In this document: in pieces, positions 19,035 through 27,744 of the stretch
Layout: every line of letters begins with the position of its first letter
Numbering within the stretch: position 1 is the first letter of the stretch
Assembly: GCF_000513135.1 (NCBI RefSeq)
Contig: NZ_BAUV01000028.1
Location: forward strand, 1-59,671
Direction: 5' to 3'
From: Halalkalibacter akibai JCM 9157
GTDB lineage: Bacteria; Bacillota; Bacilli; Bacillales; Bacillaceae_D
DNA: 59,671 nt
Notes under the pieces: generated by a model
What the model was told of the DNA's origin: nothing
What the model saw: only the letters and a program-made list of their open reading frames with translations
Database searches by the model: none
Program-made: the position numbers and the translations under genes

Positions 19035-19586
19035 ATGAGTAAAGAGAAAAAAACGAAAAGAGGGCTTACGCTCGTTTATACTGGAGATGGAAAAGGCAAA
19101 ACAACGGCTTCATTAGGATTAGCGCTTCGAAGTGTAGGTAGAGGCCAAAAGGTAAAAATCTATCAATTTATCAAGTCGCCAGAAAGATCGTACGGAGAGC
19201 AAATTGCTTTAAAAAAGCTGGGAGTTGAAATGGTTCAATTAGGGATTGGATTCACTTGGACTAAAACCCCTGAAGAACATCGGGAAGCACTTCAAAAGGC
19301 TTGGCCTATTGCGAAAGAAGCCGTTATGAGTGGAGATTATGACGTTGTAATTTTAGATGAATTAAATAACGCATTGGCCATTGAGAAGTTTCCAATTGAG
19401 GATGTGTTGCCATTAAATGAGGTTATTGAATTGTTGAAAAATAAACCTTCACATGTTCATCTTGTCATAACCGGAAGAAATGCAAAAAAAGAAATAACGG
19501 ATTTAGCCGATCTCGTTTCGGTTATTGAAGCAGAAAAGCATTATTACAATGAAGGAATTCCAGCGGTAAAAGGTATCGAATTTTAA
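19035..19586 (+). CDS. btuR: Cob(I)yrinic acid a,c-diamide adenosyltransferase (BtuR/CobO)
   Basis: Transfers the 5'-deoxyadenosyl group from ATP to reduced cobalt of corrinoids. The 183-residue protein has the CobO P-loop YTGDGKGKTTASLG (residues 15-28), the family segment VKIYQFIKSP and VVILDELNNAL as Walker B. RBS AGGAGG is strong. It closes the ring operon in B. megaterium as well, but here the metal-type ABC transporter lies between it and bluB. Product feeds CobQ, encoded next. Confidence 0.94.
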   Translation: MSKEKKTKRGLTLVYTGDGKGKTTASLGLALRSVGRGQKVKIYQFIKSPERSYGEQIALKKLGVEMVQLGIGFTWTKTPEEHREALQKAWPIAKEAVMSGDYDVVILDELNNALAIEKFPIEDVLPLNEVIELLKNKPSHVHLVITGRNAKKEITDLADLVSVIEAEKHYYNEGIPAVKGIEF

Positions 19587-19638
19587 CAGTGATAGGTGTA
19601 TCATTTAAATATATGAAATCGGTTTGGAGTGAAGTCAA

Positions 19639-21150
19639 ATGAAAAAAGCTGTTCCATTAATGATTCAGGGCACTCACTCTGATGCAGGAAAAAGCGCACT
19701 TGTTACAGCTTTATGTAGGATTTTCGTTCAAGATGGTTTTAAAACAGCTCCTTATAAATCTCAGAACATGGCTTTAAATTCTTACATAACAATGGATGGG
19801 AAAGAGATTGGACGAGCGCAAGGAGTACAAGCTGAAGCGGCTAGAATTGCAGCGACAACAGATATGAATCCAATATTAATAAAACCAACTAGTGACTCGC
19901 AGTCGCAAATTGTGGTGCATGGAAAACCTTATAAGAATATGCAGGCAGGTGCTTATCGCAAAGAATTTTATGAACAGGGTTTGCAGTTAATTGAAGAATC
20001 TTATAGTAGTTTAGCTAGTCAATATGAGCGAATAGTGATAGAAGGGGCAGGAAGTCCGGCTGAGATTAACCTCAATGATAGAGAACTTGTCAATATGCGT
20101 GTGGCTCAAATTGCCAATTCACCTGTTATCCTAGTAGGAGATATCGAAAAAGGAGGAGTGTTTGCTAGTTTAGTAGGAACATTACAACTTCTTCATCCTG
20201 AAGATAGAAAAAGAGTTGTTGGGGTATTTATTAACAAGTTTAGAGGGGATGTTACTCTGCTTGAACCAGGGCTTACATGGTTCGAGGAATATACTGGCGT
20301 TCCTGTTTTAGGCGTGATCCCTTTTATTCACGATTTAATGATTGAAGCTGAAGATTCAGTTGTGTTGAGTAAATACGCAACTAATCAAGACTCTTCTAAG
20401 GAAATTGATATTGCGGTCATACGATATCCGATGATTTCTAACTTTACGGATATTGACCCTCTTTTCGAGGAACCAGATTGCCATGTTCGTTTCGTGAATA
20501 AAGCAGAGGATTTAGGGAATCCGGATTTAGTCATTTTACCAGGGAGTAAAAATACAATTGAAGATTTGATGTTTATAGATAACAATGGGTTGTCCAATCG
20601 AATTTTACAGTTGGCAGAAACGGGTTCGACTACGATAGTAGGGATTTGCGGAGGCTATCAAATGTTAGGGAACACTATTGAGGATCAATATGGCGTCGAA
20701 TCAACCCATTTAAAAAAATCAGGCTTAGGGTTAATTCCAATGAAAACATCAATGACGCAAACAAAATTGACCGTTCACTCAGAAGGAGTTGCCGTTTTGG
20801 GAGAAAGAAGTATCGCTGTTAGTGGGTATGAAATTCATATGGGTGAATCAATTTATGAAAAAGAACACAACCCGTTTATTTATTTAGTAGATAGGGAAGA
20901 AGGATTTATTAGCTCTAATAGAAAGCTAATAGGGACATATTTTCATGGTGTTTTTCATAACGACCGGCTACGGGAAGTACTATTAAACGATATTAGACAG
21001 AAAAAAGGACTAGGACCAGTTTTAAATAGATCTTCTTTTGCACAGAAAAAAGAAGAGGGATTTGATTTATTGGCTAAGGTAGTAAGAGAACATATTCAGT
21101 TGGACCGAATTTATGAGATCATGACTCGTTACCAGAAGAACAAAAATTAA
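19639..21150 (+). CDS. cobQ: CobQ/CbiP, adenosylcobyric acid synthase
   Basis: Amidates side chains b, d, e and g of adenosylcobyrinic acid a,c-diamide using glutamine and ATP. The 503-residue protein has P-loop QGTHSDAGKSALVTA near the start, KSQNMALNSYIT, and EGAGSPAEINL. Its glutamine amidotransferase half contains ILPGSKNTIEDL and the nucleophile Cys in GICGGYQMLG, plus GTYFHGVFHN near the end. Spacing of 52 bases from btuR suggests the same transcript. It is the last recognisable B12 gene; cbiB, cobU and cobS are absent here. Confidence 0.95.
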   Translation: MKKAVPLMIQGTHSDAGKSALVTALCRIFVQDGFKTAPYKSQNMALNSYITMDGKEIGRAQGVQAEAARIAATTDMNPILIKPTSDSQSQIVVHGKPYKNMQAGAYRKEFYEQGLQLIEESYSSLASQYERIVIEGAGSPAEINLNDRELVNMRVAQIANSPVILVGDIEKGGVFASLVGTLQLLHPEDRKRVVGVFINKFRGDVTLLEPGLTWFEEYTGVPVLGVIPFIHDLMIEAEDSVVLSKYATNQDSSKEIDIAVIRYPMISNFTDIDPLFEEPDCHVRFVNKAEDLGNPDLVILPGSKNTIEDLMFIDNNGLSNRILQLAETGSTTIVGICGGYQMLGNTIEDQYGVESTHLKKSGLGLIPMKTSMTQTKLTVHSEGVAVLGERSIAVSGYEIHMGESIYEKEHNPFIYLVDREEGFISSNRKLIGTYFHGVFHNDRLREVLLNDIRQKKGLGPVLNRSSFAQKKEEGFDLLAKVVREHIQLDRIYEIMTRYQKNKN

Positions 21151-21256
21151 GGACATTTGTCGAATGATTTTATGATACAAGCTTCGCTGTGGCTACGTTG
21201 CTATGGCCTCTTAATTCGAAAATTAAATAAATAGTAAATGAATGAGGGACTAAAAC

Positions 21257-22276
21257 ATGAGTGTGGATCGGGATGTAGACGTTCTAATTGACTATTTCTT
21301 TCAAGATAAATTACCAAGACTAGTGTATGAAGGTAAAAGTGGTTATAACAACACCACTCGTTACCTAGATAGAGATCATAAAAAATATATTATTCGCATT
21401 TATGAGACACATCAGGATCAAGCAAAGGTTAGACTAGAACACGAGGTGTTATTAAAATTGAATGAACGATCTGATCTTTCGTTCAACATCCCGTTACCGG
21501 TTAAAAGAGAAGGGGAATCATTAGTAAGGTTACCGTCTAATAAAATCGGTTGTATCTATCATTATATTGAAGGAGTTAACCCAGTTTTCGATTCGAAACA
21601 AGTTCTTTTTTCTTTTGGAAAAAGTGTAGGGGATTTGTTACAATCTCTCAACCAGGTAGATTTATCACATCTTATTTATCGTCCTTATTATGAGCTTGAA
21701 CATGCTCACCCGAATTGTCCGTTACCAAAAGTGGAAGCGTGGTGTCATAATCCACCTGCCATTTTTGCGGGATATAAAAAGGAGCTTTCTTGGGTGGCTT
21801 CCCAGCTTGATGATTTCAATCGGTTGGCCCCTAAAATGAAAAGCCTTCCACATCAAGTCATTCATGGTGATTTGAATGAATCCAATGTGCTAGTAGGTGC
21901 AGATCGCCATATAAATGCTATTCTTGACTTTGAATTTGCAACACGAGACCTTAGAATGATGGAAGTAGCTGTTTGTATCTCCGAAATCATTTCAGAAGAA
22001 CTGAATGAGGACATCTATCTCGAAAAAATCAAACATTTCTTCTCTGGGTTGAGAACACGAATAACTATTAAAGATGCGGAACTTGAGGCCTTACCTATGT
22101 TAGTTCAACTTCGGAGATTAGACGTTTTTCTTCACTTTTTAGGAAGGCATCAAGATGGGATAGATGATGCCTCGGTACTTAAGGAACAAATAGAAAAAGT
22201 GGCTGCTTATCACAGCTGGTTAAGTGTAAGGGCTAAGAAGGTTGTGCATTTGTGGGAAACGGTAAGGCATGGTTAA
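21257..22276 (+). CDS. Aminoglycoside phosphotransferase-fold kinase (substrate unknown)
   Basis: A 339-residue cytoplasmic kinase of the APH/choline-kinase/homoserine-kinase-II superfamily. The catalytic loop is HGDLNESNV (His-Gly-Asp and a downstream Asn, about residues 205-213) and the metal-binding motif is ILDFEFA (about residues 222-228). It follows cobQ by 106 bases and ends at a terminator, so it may be co-transcribed with the B12 genes. A role in making the aminopropanol arm, for example as a threonine kinase, is conceivable but nothing in the sequence shows it; CotS/YtmP-type sugar or drug kinases look similar. No membrane segment is present. Confidence 0.75.
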   Translation: MSVDRDVDVLIDYFFQDKLPRLVYEGKSGYNNTTRYLDRDHKKYIIRIYETHQDQAKVRLEHEVLLKLNERSDLSFNIPLPVKREGESLVRLPSNKIGCIYHYIEGVNPVFDSKQVLFSFGKSVGDLLQSLNQVDLSHLIYRPYYELEHAHPNCPLPKVEAWCHNPPAIFAGYKKELSWVASQLDDFNRLAPKMKSLPHQVIHGDLNESNVLVGADRHINAILDFEFATRDLRMMEVAVCISEIISEELNEDIYLEKIKHFFSGLRTRITIKDAELEALPMLVQLRRLDVFLHFLGRHQDGIDDASVLKEQIEKVAAYHSWLSVRAKKVVHLWETVRHG

Positions 22277-22336
22277 AAAGGATACCATGATACATAGTTG
22301 GGGATGCGTCTTACAACTCATCAAACTAGGAAAAGT

Positions 22337-22361
22337 CACTTCTGATAGAAGTGTCTTTTTT
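22337..22361 (+). terminator. Intrinsic terminator after the APH-fold kinase
   Basis: CACTTCT (22337-22343) pairs with AGAAGTG (22347-22353) around a three-base loop. It is followed by TCTTTTTTAT. It probably ends the cobalamin-kinase transcript before the murE-like gene. Confidence 0.75.
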
Positions 22362-22515
22362 ATGTCTGTTTTGAATTTGTTCAAATGTGAAGTTATTAAA
22401 TTTCACTCACCGTATTTTAACTGAAATGAATGTCCTTGAGTAAACGAATGGATTTTTGTACACACTATTAAAAATTAGGCTATAAAAAACATTTATTTCT
22501 GAGGACAAAAAATCT

Positions 22516-23970
22516 ATGGATAAAACATTAAATGAATTGCTTAACCCCTTGGGTATACAAGGGGATGCCGATATAAACATAACGGGGATTCAATTCGATT
22601 CCAGGAAAATAAAAGCCGGAAACCTATTTGTTGCAATCTCTGGATATGAGTCAGATGGTCACAAGTTTATTGAATCTGCTATTCAAAACGGTGCTGTTGT
22701 AATTATTGGGGAGAAGGAATTACAGGAAAAATTTTCGGTTCCTTATGTCCAAGTGCGTGATTCAAGAGAGGCATTATCAAATTTGGCCAACCATTTTTAT
22801 GATAACCCTCACAACAAACATAAAATGATTGGCATTACAGGGACGAATGGGAAAACGACAACCTCTTATTTAATACATCATATATTGAACCATCACGGAA
22901 AAACAGTTGCTAGGTTAGGTACTGTTGAATATGTGATAAATGGAAACATGAGAGAATCCAGTTTAACGACACCAGATGCGATTTTGTTACAACAAATGCT
23001 GCATGAAAGCGAAGATGAATATGTGGTGATGGAAGTTTCATCACACGGCTTAGACCAGTATCGTGTTCACGGTCCAATGTTTGACTATGCCGTTTTCACG
23101 AATTTAAGTCATGAACATCTAGATTATCACAAAGATCTTGAAAGTTATTATCTAGCAAAGAAAAGATTATTCCGCTGTTTAAAAAACGAAGGGAAAGGAA
23201 TAGTCGGCACCTATAGTTCGTGGGGAAATAGATTACAAGAAGAGTTAGCGGAAGAATTAATCCCTTCTCTTTCGTTTGGTCAAACAACAGGCGGAGAATC
23301 TATTTATTTAAAATCGTATCAGACTTTTCCTGACGTGAAATTAGTAATTAATGATAATGGAGAAGAGCACATTATTAAACTTAACATTCAAGGTGAGCAC
23401 AATGTTTATAATGCACTAGGAAGTTATATATGTGCAAGAGAGATTGGACTAACTCCTAGAGAAGTAATTGAAGGATTAGAAACGTTTAAAGCTGTTCCAG
23501 GAAGATTTGAAGAAGTGTCATTAGAAAATGGCGCAAAAGCGTTTATAGATTATGCGCATACACCTGATGGTCTTCAGTACGCGTTAAGAACAGCAAAAGA
23601 ATGTACAGAACGAAACCTTTACCATCTTTTTGGATTTAGGGGGAAGCGAGATCCTTCCAAAAGAGCTACAATGGTTGAAATCAGTCAAAACATCAGTGAT
23701 TTTGTTTTCCTCACATTGGACGACCTTAATGGGACGGATAAAGAGTTGATGTTAGCTGAGTTAAGAGAACTAAGTAAACCATATGAAAATATTGTTGTTA
23801 TTGATGATAGAACTGAAGCGATCGCTTATGTTTTATCTTTATTACAAAAAGGTGATGGATTAATTGTTACGGGAAAAGGTCCGGAGAATTATAAAGAAGA
23901 GTATCGTTATAAGACACTGAATGATAAAGACACGATTTTGAAAATATTGCAAGAAAACTTACTGTGTTAG
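22516..23970 (+). CDS. MurE-family UDP-N-acetylmuramyl-tripeptide synthetase, orphan paralogue
   Basis: A 484-residue Mur ligase with the three usual domains. The substrate-binding N-terminus has FDSRKIKAGNLFVAI, the ATPase P-loop is GITGTNGKTTT (106-116), and AKKRLF (214-219) holds the Lys that is carbamylated in MurE. The C-terminal domain has YAHTPDGL. It ligates an amino acid to a UDP-MurNAc-dipeptide-type acceptor. The specificity region reads TLDDLNGTD (400-408) where diaminopimelate enzymes have DNPR, and the nearby FGFRGKRDPSKR also deviates from the usual FGCGGDRD. The gene stands alone, far from any division/cell wall cluster, so a second MurE with a different amino acid, or a wall polymer role, is possible. 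RBS GAGGAC precedes ATG 22516. Confidence 0.82.
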   Translation: MDKTLNELLNPLGIQGDADINITGIQFDSRKIKAGNLFVAISGYESDGHKFIESAIQNGAVVIIGEKELQEKFSVPYVQVRDSREALSNLANHFYDNPHNKHKMIGITGTNGKTTTSYLIHHILNHHGKTVARLGTVEYVINGNMRESSLTTPDAILLQQMLHESEDEYVVMEVSSHGLDQYRVHGPMFDYAVFTNLSHEHLDYHKDLESYYLAKKRLFRCLKNEGKGIVGTYSSWGNRLQEELAEELIPSLSFGQTTGGESIYLKSYQTFPDVKLVINDNGEEHIIKLNIQGEHNVYNALGSYICAREIGLTPREVIEGLETFKAVPGRFEEVSLENGAKAFIDYAHTPDGLQYALRTAKECTERNLYHLFGFRGKRDPSKRATMVEISQNISDFVFLTLDDLNGTDKELMLAELRELSKPYENIVVIDDRTEAIAYVLSLLQKGDGLIVTGKGPENYKEEYRYKTLNDKDTILKILQENLLC

Positions 23971-24017
23971 GTTTTTCTATTGAAAATTGAAAAACTTAGA
24001 AAGTCAAATTAAAGAGA

Positions 24018-24064
24018 AATGGGACGGGTAGAAGGCTCAGTATTATTTTTAAATCCGTCCCATT
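24018..24064. repeat. Inverted repeat, 10-bp arms
   Basis: AATGGGACGG (24018-24027) is the exact reverse complement of CCGTCCCATT (24055-24064), with 27 bases between. No T run follows, so it is not a standard terminator. It may be an attenuator, an RNA structure or the trace of a mobile sequence. Confidence 0.6.
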
Positions 24065-24368
24065 GGAAATTGTTAATTTCCCCTGAGAATGTATTAAATA
24101 ATGTTAACGTGAAAAATACTCTCGTTACTAATTTCTTTGACCAAGCTATTAATCGTAATATGCGAATTTTGAACATAATTCTTTCAGTATTTCTCACTTC
24201 AGAAGATAATCTTCCCAACCATTTATAGAAAAAGGGTGTCGGACTATAGTTTGACAGGTTGTTGTTGCTGTTAATACAAGCTACACTTATTCTAGGAATA
24301 TATTAGCTTTTTTTATAAAAAGAGAATTGGCGTAGACGATCCTATTACATTGGATCTAAAACGTGTTC

Positions 24369-24413
24369 AACTTCAATTCATTCAAGCTTGATGGTAGCGA
24401 ATGAATTGAAGTT
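24369..24413. repeat. Perfect 15-bp stem-loop upstream of the GH43 gene
   Basis: AACTTCAATTCATTC (24369-24383) and GAATGAATTGAAGTT (24399-24413) pair perfectly around a 15-base loop. It is AT-rich and lies 48 bases before the GH43 start. It lacks a following T tract. It could be a leader hairpin or an operator dyad for a sugar regulator. Confidence 0.65.
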
Positions 24414-24461
24414 TGTAATTAAGTTTGGAGCAACTAGCTTAGTTTTTTAGGAGGAATTAAA

Positions 24462-25973
24462 ATGAGCTATATGACCATTTCGAACCCAGTCATCTGGGCT
24501 GATGTTCCGGATCCAAGTGTCATCCGGGTGGGAAACGTTTTCTATATGGTCAGCACTAGTATGCACTCAATGCCAGGTTGCCCTATTATGAGATCGGAGA
24601 ACTTGCAAGACTGGGAAATCGTAAATTATGTATTTGACTTTTTGGAGGATAATGTTGAGCATAATTTGCTTCATGGAAATAATATATATGGGCAAGGTTC
24701 ATGGGCAGCAAGCTTACGTTTTCATGATGATACGTTCTATGTATGTTTCTCTAGCAATGATACGAACCAATTCTATGTGTACCGTACAAAAGATATTGAG
24801 AACGGAAATTGGGAACGGTCCGTTATCCAAGGTCTGTACCATGACCCTAGTATGCTATTTGACGAAGGGAGCATATTTGTTATCTATGGAAATGGAGACA
24901 TCCGCATTACTGAGCTGACAGAAGATGCAACCGCTTTAAAAAAGGATGGTATTAATCAACTGTTATTCGAGACTGAACGAGAAGGCATTAGTTTAAGATG
25001 TGAGGGCTGCCATGCGTATAAGCTGAATGGCTACTATTATTTGTTTTTTATTGAATGGCCGAAGATTGGGAATGGTCGTCGCAGACAACTATGCTATCGT
25101 TCGAAAGATCTTCTTGGTCCTTATGAACATAGAATTGTTCTTGATGATGATTTGGGTTATCACAATAAGGGAGTTGCTCAAGGAGGAATAGTAGATACGA
25201 TTGCAGGAGAATGGTATGCATTCTTGTTCCAAGATCACGATGCTGTCGGCAGAGTTCCTTGTGTGGTACCTGTAACATGGTCCGACGATTGGCCTGTTTT
25301 CGGTATAGATGGAATCGTACCGGCCAAGTTTAAAGCGAGATTGCCAAAGTCGGAGACTAAACCACTGGTGAGAAATGATGAGTTTAATTGTTCCGAAAAT
25401 AAATTGTCTCTTAATTGGCAGTGGAATCACAATCCAGATCATGAATTGTGGTCTTTAACAGAACGACCGGGCTTTTTGAGATTGAAAACAGGTTCTCTAA
25501 CGCACAGTGTAGAATTTGCTCGCAATACGTTGACTCAACGGACAGAAGGGCCTGCATGCAGTGGAATGACCTTGATGGAAGTACATAACATGAAACCAGG
25601 TGACAAAGCTGGATTAGTAGCTTTACAGCACGATTTCGGTTTAGTTGGCATTCAAGTCTTGGACACTGGAGAGCGTTACATTTCAATGTGTGTCAAGGGC
25701 AATGACGGTAACGAAGAGACAGTTGAGTCCATTCGATTTGAAGGACATCAAATTTATTTGAAAATTGATTTTAATTTTTGTGATAGCAATGATTTGGCAA
25801 CGTTTCATTATTCTGATGATGGTTTAAAATGGTGTCAAATAGGGCCTCCGTTACAGTTGAAATATACATTGAATCATTTCATGGGGTGCAGAATTGGCTT
25901 ATTCAATTATGCTACGAAAGAAAGCAGTGGTTTTGTAGATTTTGACCATTTTAACTATCTTAAAAAGATATAG
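24462..25973 (+). CDS. Glycoside hydrolase family 43, beta-xylosidase/arabinofuranosidase type
   Basis: A 503-residue five-bladed beta-propeller glycosidase followed by a beta-sandwich C-terminal domain of the beta-xylosidase type (from about residue 310). Predicted GH43 catalytic residues are visible: base Asp17 in VPDPSV, pKa-modulating Asp128 in HDPSM and acid Glu181 in CEGCHAYK. No signal peptide is present, so it acts in the cytoplasm on imported xylo- or arabinoxylo-oligosaccharides. Two neighbours share this trade: another GH43 120 bases downstream and an SGNH esterase. RBS AGGAGGA sets the start. Exact linkage specificity cannot be told. Confidence 0.88.
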   Translation: MSYMTISNPVIWADVPDPSVIRVGNVFYMVSTSMHSMPGCPIMRSENLQDWEIVNYVFDFLEDNVEHNLLHGNNIYGQGSWAASLRFHDDTFYVCFSSNDTNQFYVYRTKDIENGNWERSVIQGLYHDPSMLFDEGSIFVIYGNGDIRITELTEDATALKKDGINQLLFETEREGISLRCEGCHAYKLNGYYYLFFIEWPKIGNGRRRQLCYRSKDLLGPYEHRIVLDDDLGYHNKGVAQGGIVDTIAGEWYAFLFQDHDAVGRVPCVVPVTWSDDWPVFGIDGIVPAKFKARLPKSETKPLVRNDEFNCSENKLSLNWQWNHNPDHELWSLTERPGFLRLKTGSLTHSVEFARNTLTQRTEGPACSGMTLMEVHNMKPGDKAGLVALQHDFGLVGIQVLDTGERYISMCVKGNDGNEETVESIRFEGHQIYLKIDFNFCDSNDLATFHYSDDGLKWCQIGPPLQLKYTLNHFMGCRIGLFNYATKESSGFVDFDHFNYLKKI

Positions 25974-26093
25974 AGTAAATAATTTGATTCATTTTGAGAA
26001 GTCAGATCGAACGATTACTAATAATTAAAATGTGGTGTTGTTCGAATGTTTGAATACTAAATAAAACAAATCTTATTTAAGGAGAGAGAAAAA

Positions 26094-27641
26094 ATGAAAA
26101 CGTTTCAAAATCCAATCCTACCAGGTTTTTATCCAGATCCATCCATTTGTCGAGTGAATGAGGACTATTATCTTGTCACTTCCTCTTTTGCTTATTATCC
26201 AGGCGTACCTATATTTCATAGCAAGGATTTAGTGAATTGGGAACAGATCGGACATGTACTTGATAGGCCATCTCAACTTCCATTAGAAGGTCAGGGGCAT
26301 TCGCGTGGCATTTTTGCTCCTACGATTCGATATCATGAAGGTGTTTTCTACATGATTACAACTAATGTTGGAGAAGGGGGTAACTTTTTTGTGACGGCAA
26401 CAGATCCCGCTGGTCCGTGGTCTGATCCTTATTATTTAAATGCCCCAGGGATTGACCCCTCTTTATTTTTTGATGATGACGGCAAAGCTTATTATACCGG
26501 TACAAGACCAGCTCCCGAAGGAGAAAAGTATAGTGGAAACTGGGAAGTATGGCTACAAGAGCTAGATTTAGATACAAAGAAACTAGTTGGAGAGCCAATT
26601 GGATTATGGAGAGGTGCATTAAGGGATGTTATCTGGCCAGAAGGTCCTCATATCTACAAAGTGAAAGACTACTATTATCTATTAATATCTGAAGCGGGAA
26701 CCGGACATCATCATGCTGTCTCAGTTGCAAGAAGTGAAGCGATTACAGGTCCGTATGTTGGAAATCCAGGAAATCCTATTCTGACGCACAGACATTTAGG
26801 CAAAGATTATCCCGTAGTGAATGTTGGCCACAGTGACATCGTAGAAACTCAAAATGGAGAATGGTGGGCTGTCTGCCTAGCATCACGTATTTACGGTGGG
26901 TATTATCGAAATCTTGGTAGAGAAACATACTTAGTTCCAGTTACTTGGGAAGATGGATGGCCAATTATGAGTCCGGGAACTGGAAAATTAGAAATGACGT
27001 ATCCAATGCCTAATCTACCAGAAGGAAAGTCATTAGTTCCTACCGTTTGTGATCATTTTGAAGAGGATCAACTAGATTACAAATGGAATATCCTACGTAC
27101 GCCAAAAGAAGAGTTTTATAGCTTATTGGAGCGTCCAGGTTATTTAAGTCTCAAGGTCAGACCTGAGAAGATAACGGAGTTAGTGACCCCTAGTTTTGTA
27201 GGAAGAAGGCAACAGCATATTAATTTTGCAGCATCTACAGTTATGGAGTTTACACCAAAGAACGAGAACGAAGAAGCCGGTATTGTTTTACTCCAAAGCA
27301 ACGAGTACAACTTTAAGTTTGTATATACAAAAATAGGAAGTGAATCAGTATTGAAGCTAGTCAAATGTACAGCTGGTGAAGAAGAAGTTTTAATGGAATC
27401 ACCAGTTGATACAGCTAAAATATATTTGAAGGTAACGGCACAGGGTCAAGATTATAGCTTTTATTATGGAGAAAGCACGTCTGACTATAAGCCATTAATT
27501 GAAAACGTCGATGGAAGGATTTTAAGTACGGATGTTGCAGGTGGTTTTGTAGGTACAGAGTTAGGCTTATATGCAAGCTCTAACGGCGAAACTAGTAATA
27601 ATAGTGCTTATTTTGACTGGTTTGAATATGTAGGGCTATAA
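26094..27641 (+). CDS. Glycoside hydrolase family 43, beta-xylosidase (XynB type)
   Basis: A 515-residue cytoplasmic enzyme that removes xylose from xylo-oligosaccharides. It starts FQNPILPGFYPDPSI with base Asp15, has Asp121 in PGIDPSLFF and acid Glu183 in IWPEGPHIYK. The concanavalin-like C-terminal domain begins around residue 320. This arrangement is the standard XynB/XylA plan in Bacillus. RBS AAGGAGAG is 9 bases upstream. The gene differs clearly from the preceding GH43, so the two probably cut different linkages. A terminator follows. Confidence 0.93.
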   Translation: MKTFQNPILPGFYPDPSICRVNEDYYLVTSSFAYYPGVPIFHSKDLVNWEQIGHVLDRPSQLPLEGQGHSRGIFAPTIRYHEGVFYMITTNVGEGGNFFVTATDPAGPWSDPYYLNAPGIDPSLFFDDDGKAYYTGTRPAPEGEKYSGNWEVWLQELDLDTKKLVGEPIGLWRGALRDVIWPEGPHIYKVKDYYYLLISEAGTGHHHAVSVARSEAITGPYVGNPGNPILTHRHLGKDYPVVNVGHSDIVETQNGEWWAVCLASRIYGGYYRNLGRETYLVPVTWEDGWPIMSPGTGKLEMTYPMPNLPEGKSLVPTVCDHFEEDQLDYKWNILRTPKEEFYSLLERPGYLSLKVRPEKITELVTPSFVGRRQQHINFAASTVMEFTPKNENEEAGIVLLQSNEYNFKFVYTKIGSESVLKLVKCTAGEEEVLMESPVDTAKIYLKVTAQGQDYSFYYGESTSDYKPLIENVDGRILSTDVAGGFVGTELGLYASSNGETSNNSAYFDWFEYVGL

Positions 27642-27670
27642 GGCTGTAAGAAACCATTGAATTGGCAAAT

Positions 27671-27697
27671 GCCCCGCCTTTTGGGGCTTGCCTTTTT
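27671..27697 (+). terminator. Intrinsic terminator after the GH43 gene
   Basis: GCCCC (27671-27675) pairs with GGGGC (27683-27687) around a short loop, followed by TTGCCTTTTTA. The short GC stem and T tract suggest at least partial termination before the esterase gene. Confidence 0.65.
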
Positions 27698-27744
27698 ACA
27701 TATATCGTACATGTATCTAGTTGAATTTAAGAGGAGATTAGAAA

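Larger units (their letters stand above)
23971..24461. other. Intergenic region with two strong dyads
   Basis: No convincing gene is visible. The stretch contains the 10-bp dyad at 24018-24064 and the 15-bp dyad at 24369-24413, both listed separately. A short open frame runs on each strand between 24009 and 24228, but it has no ribosome binding site or recognisable product. The GH43 gene that follows has its own GGAGG at about 24450. Confidence 0.6.

Noticed and set aside
24009-24228. Open frames on both strands in the gap before the GH43 gene
   Set aside because: They overlap on opposite strands, lie partly in a hairpin, have no RBS and resemble no protein I know.
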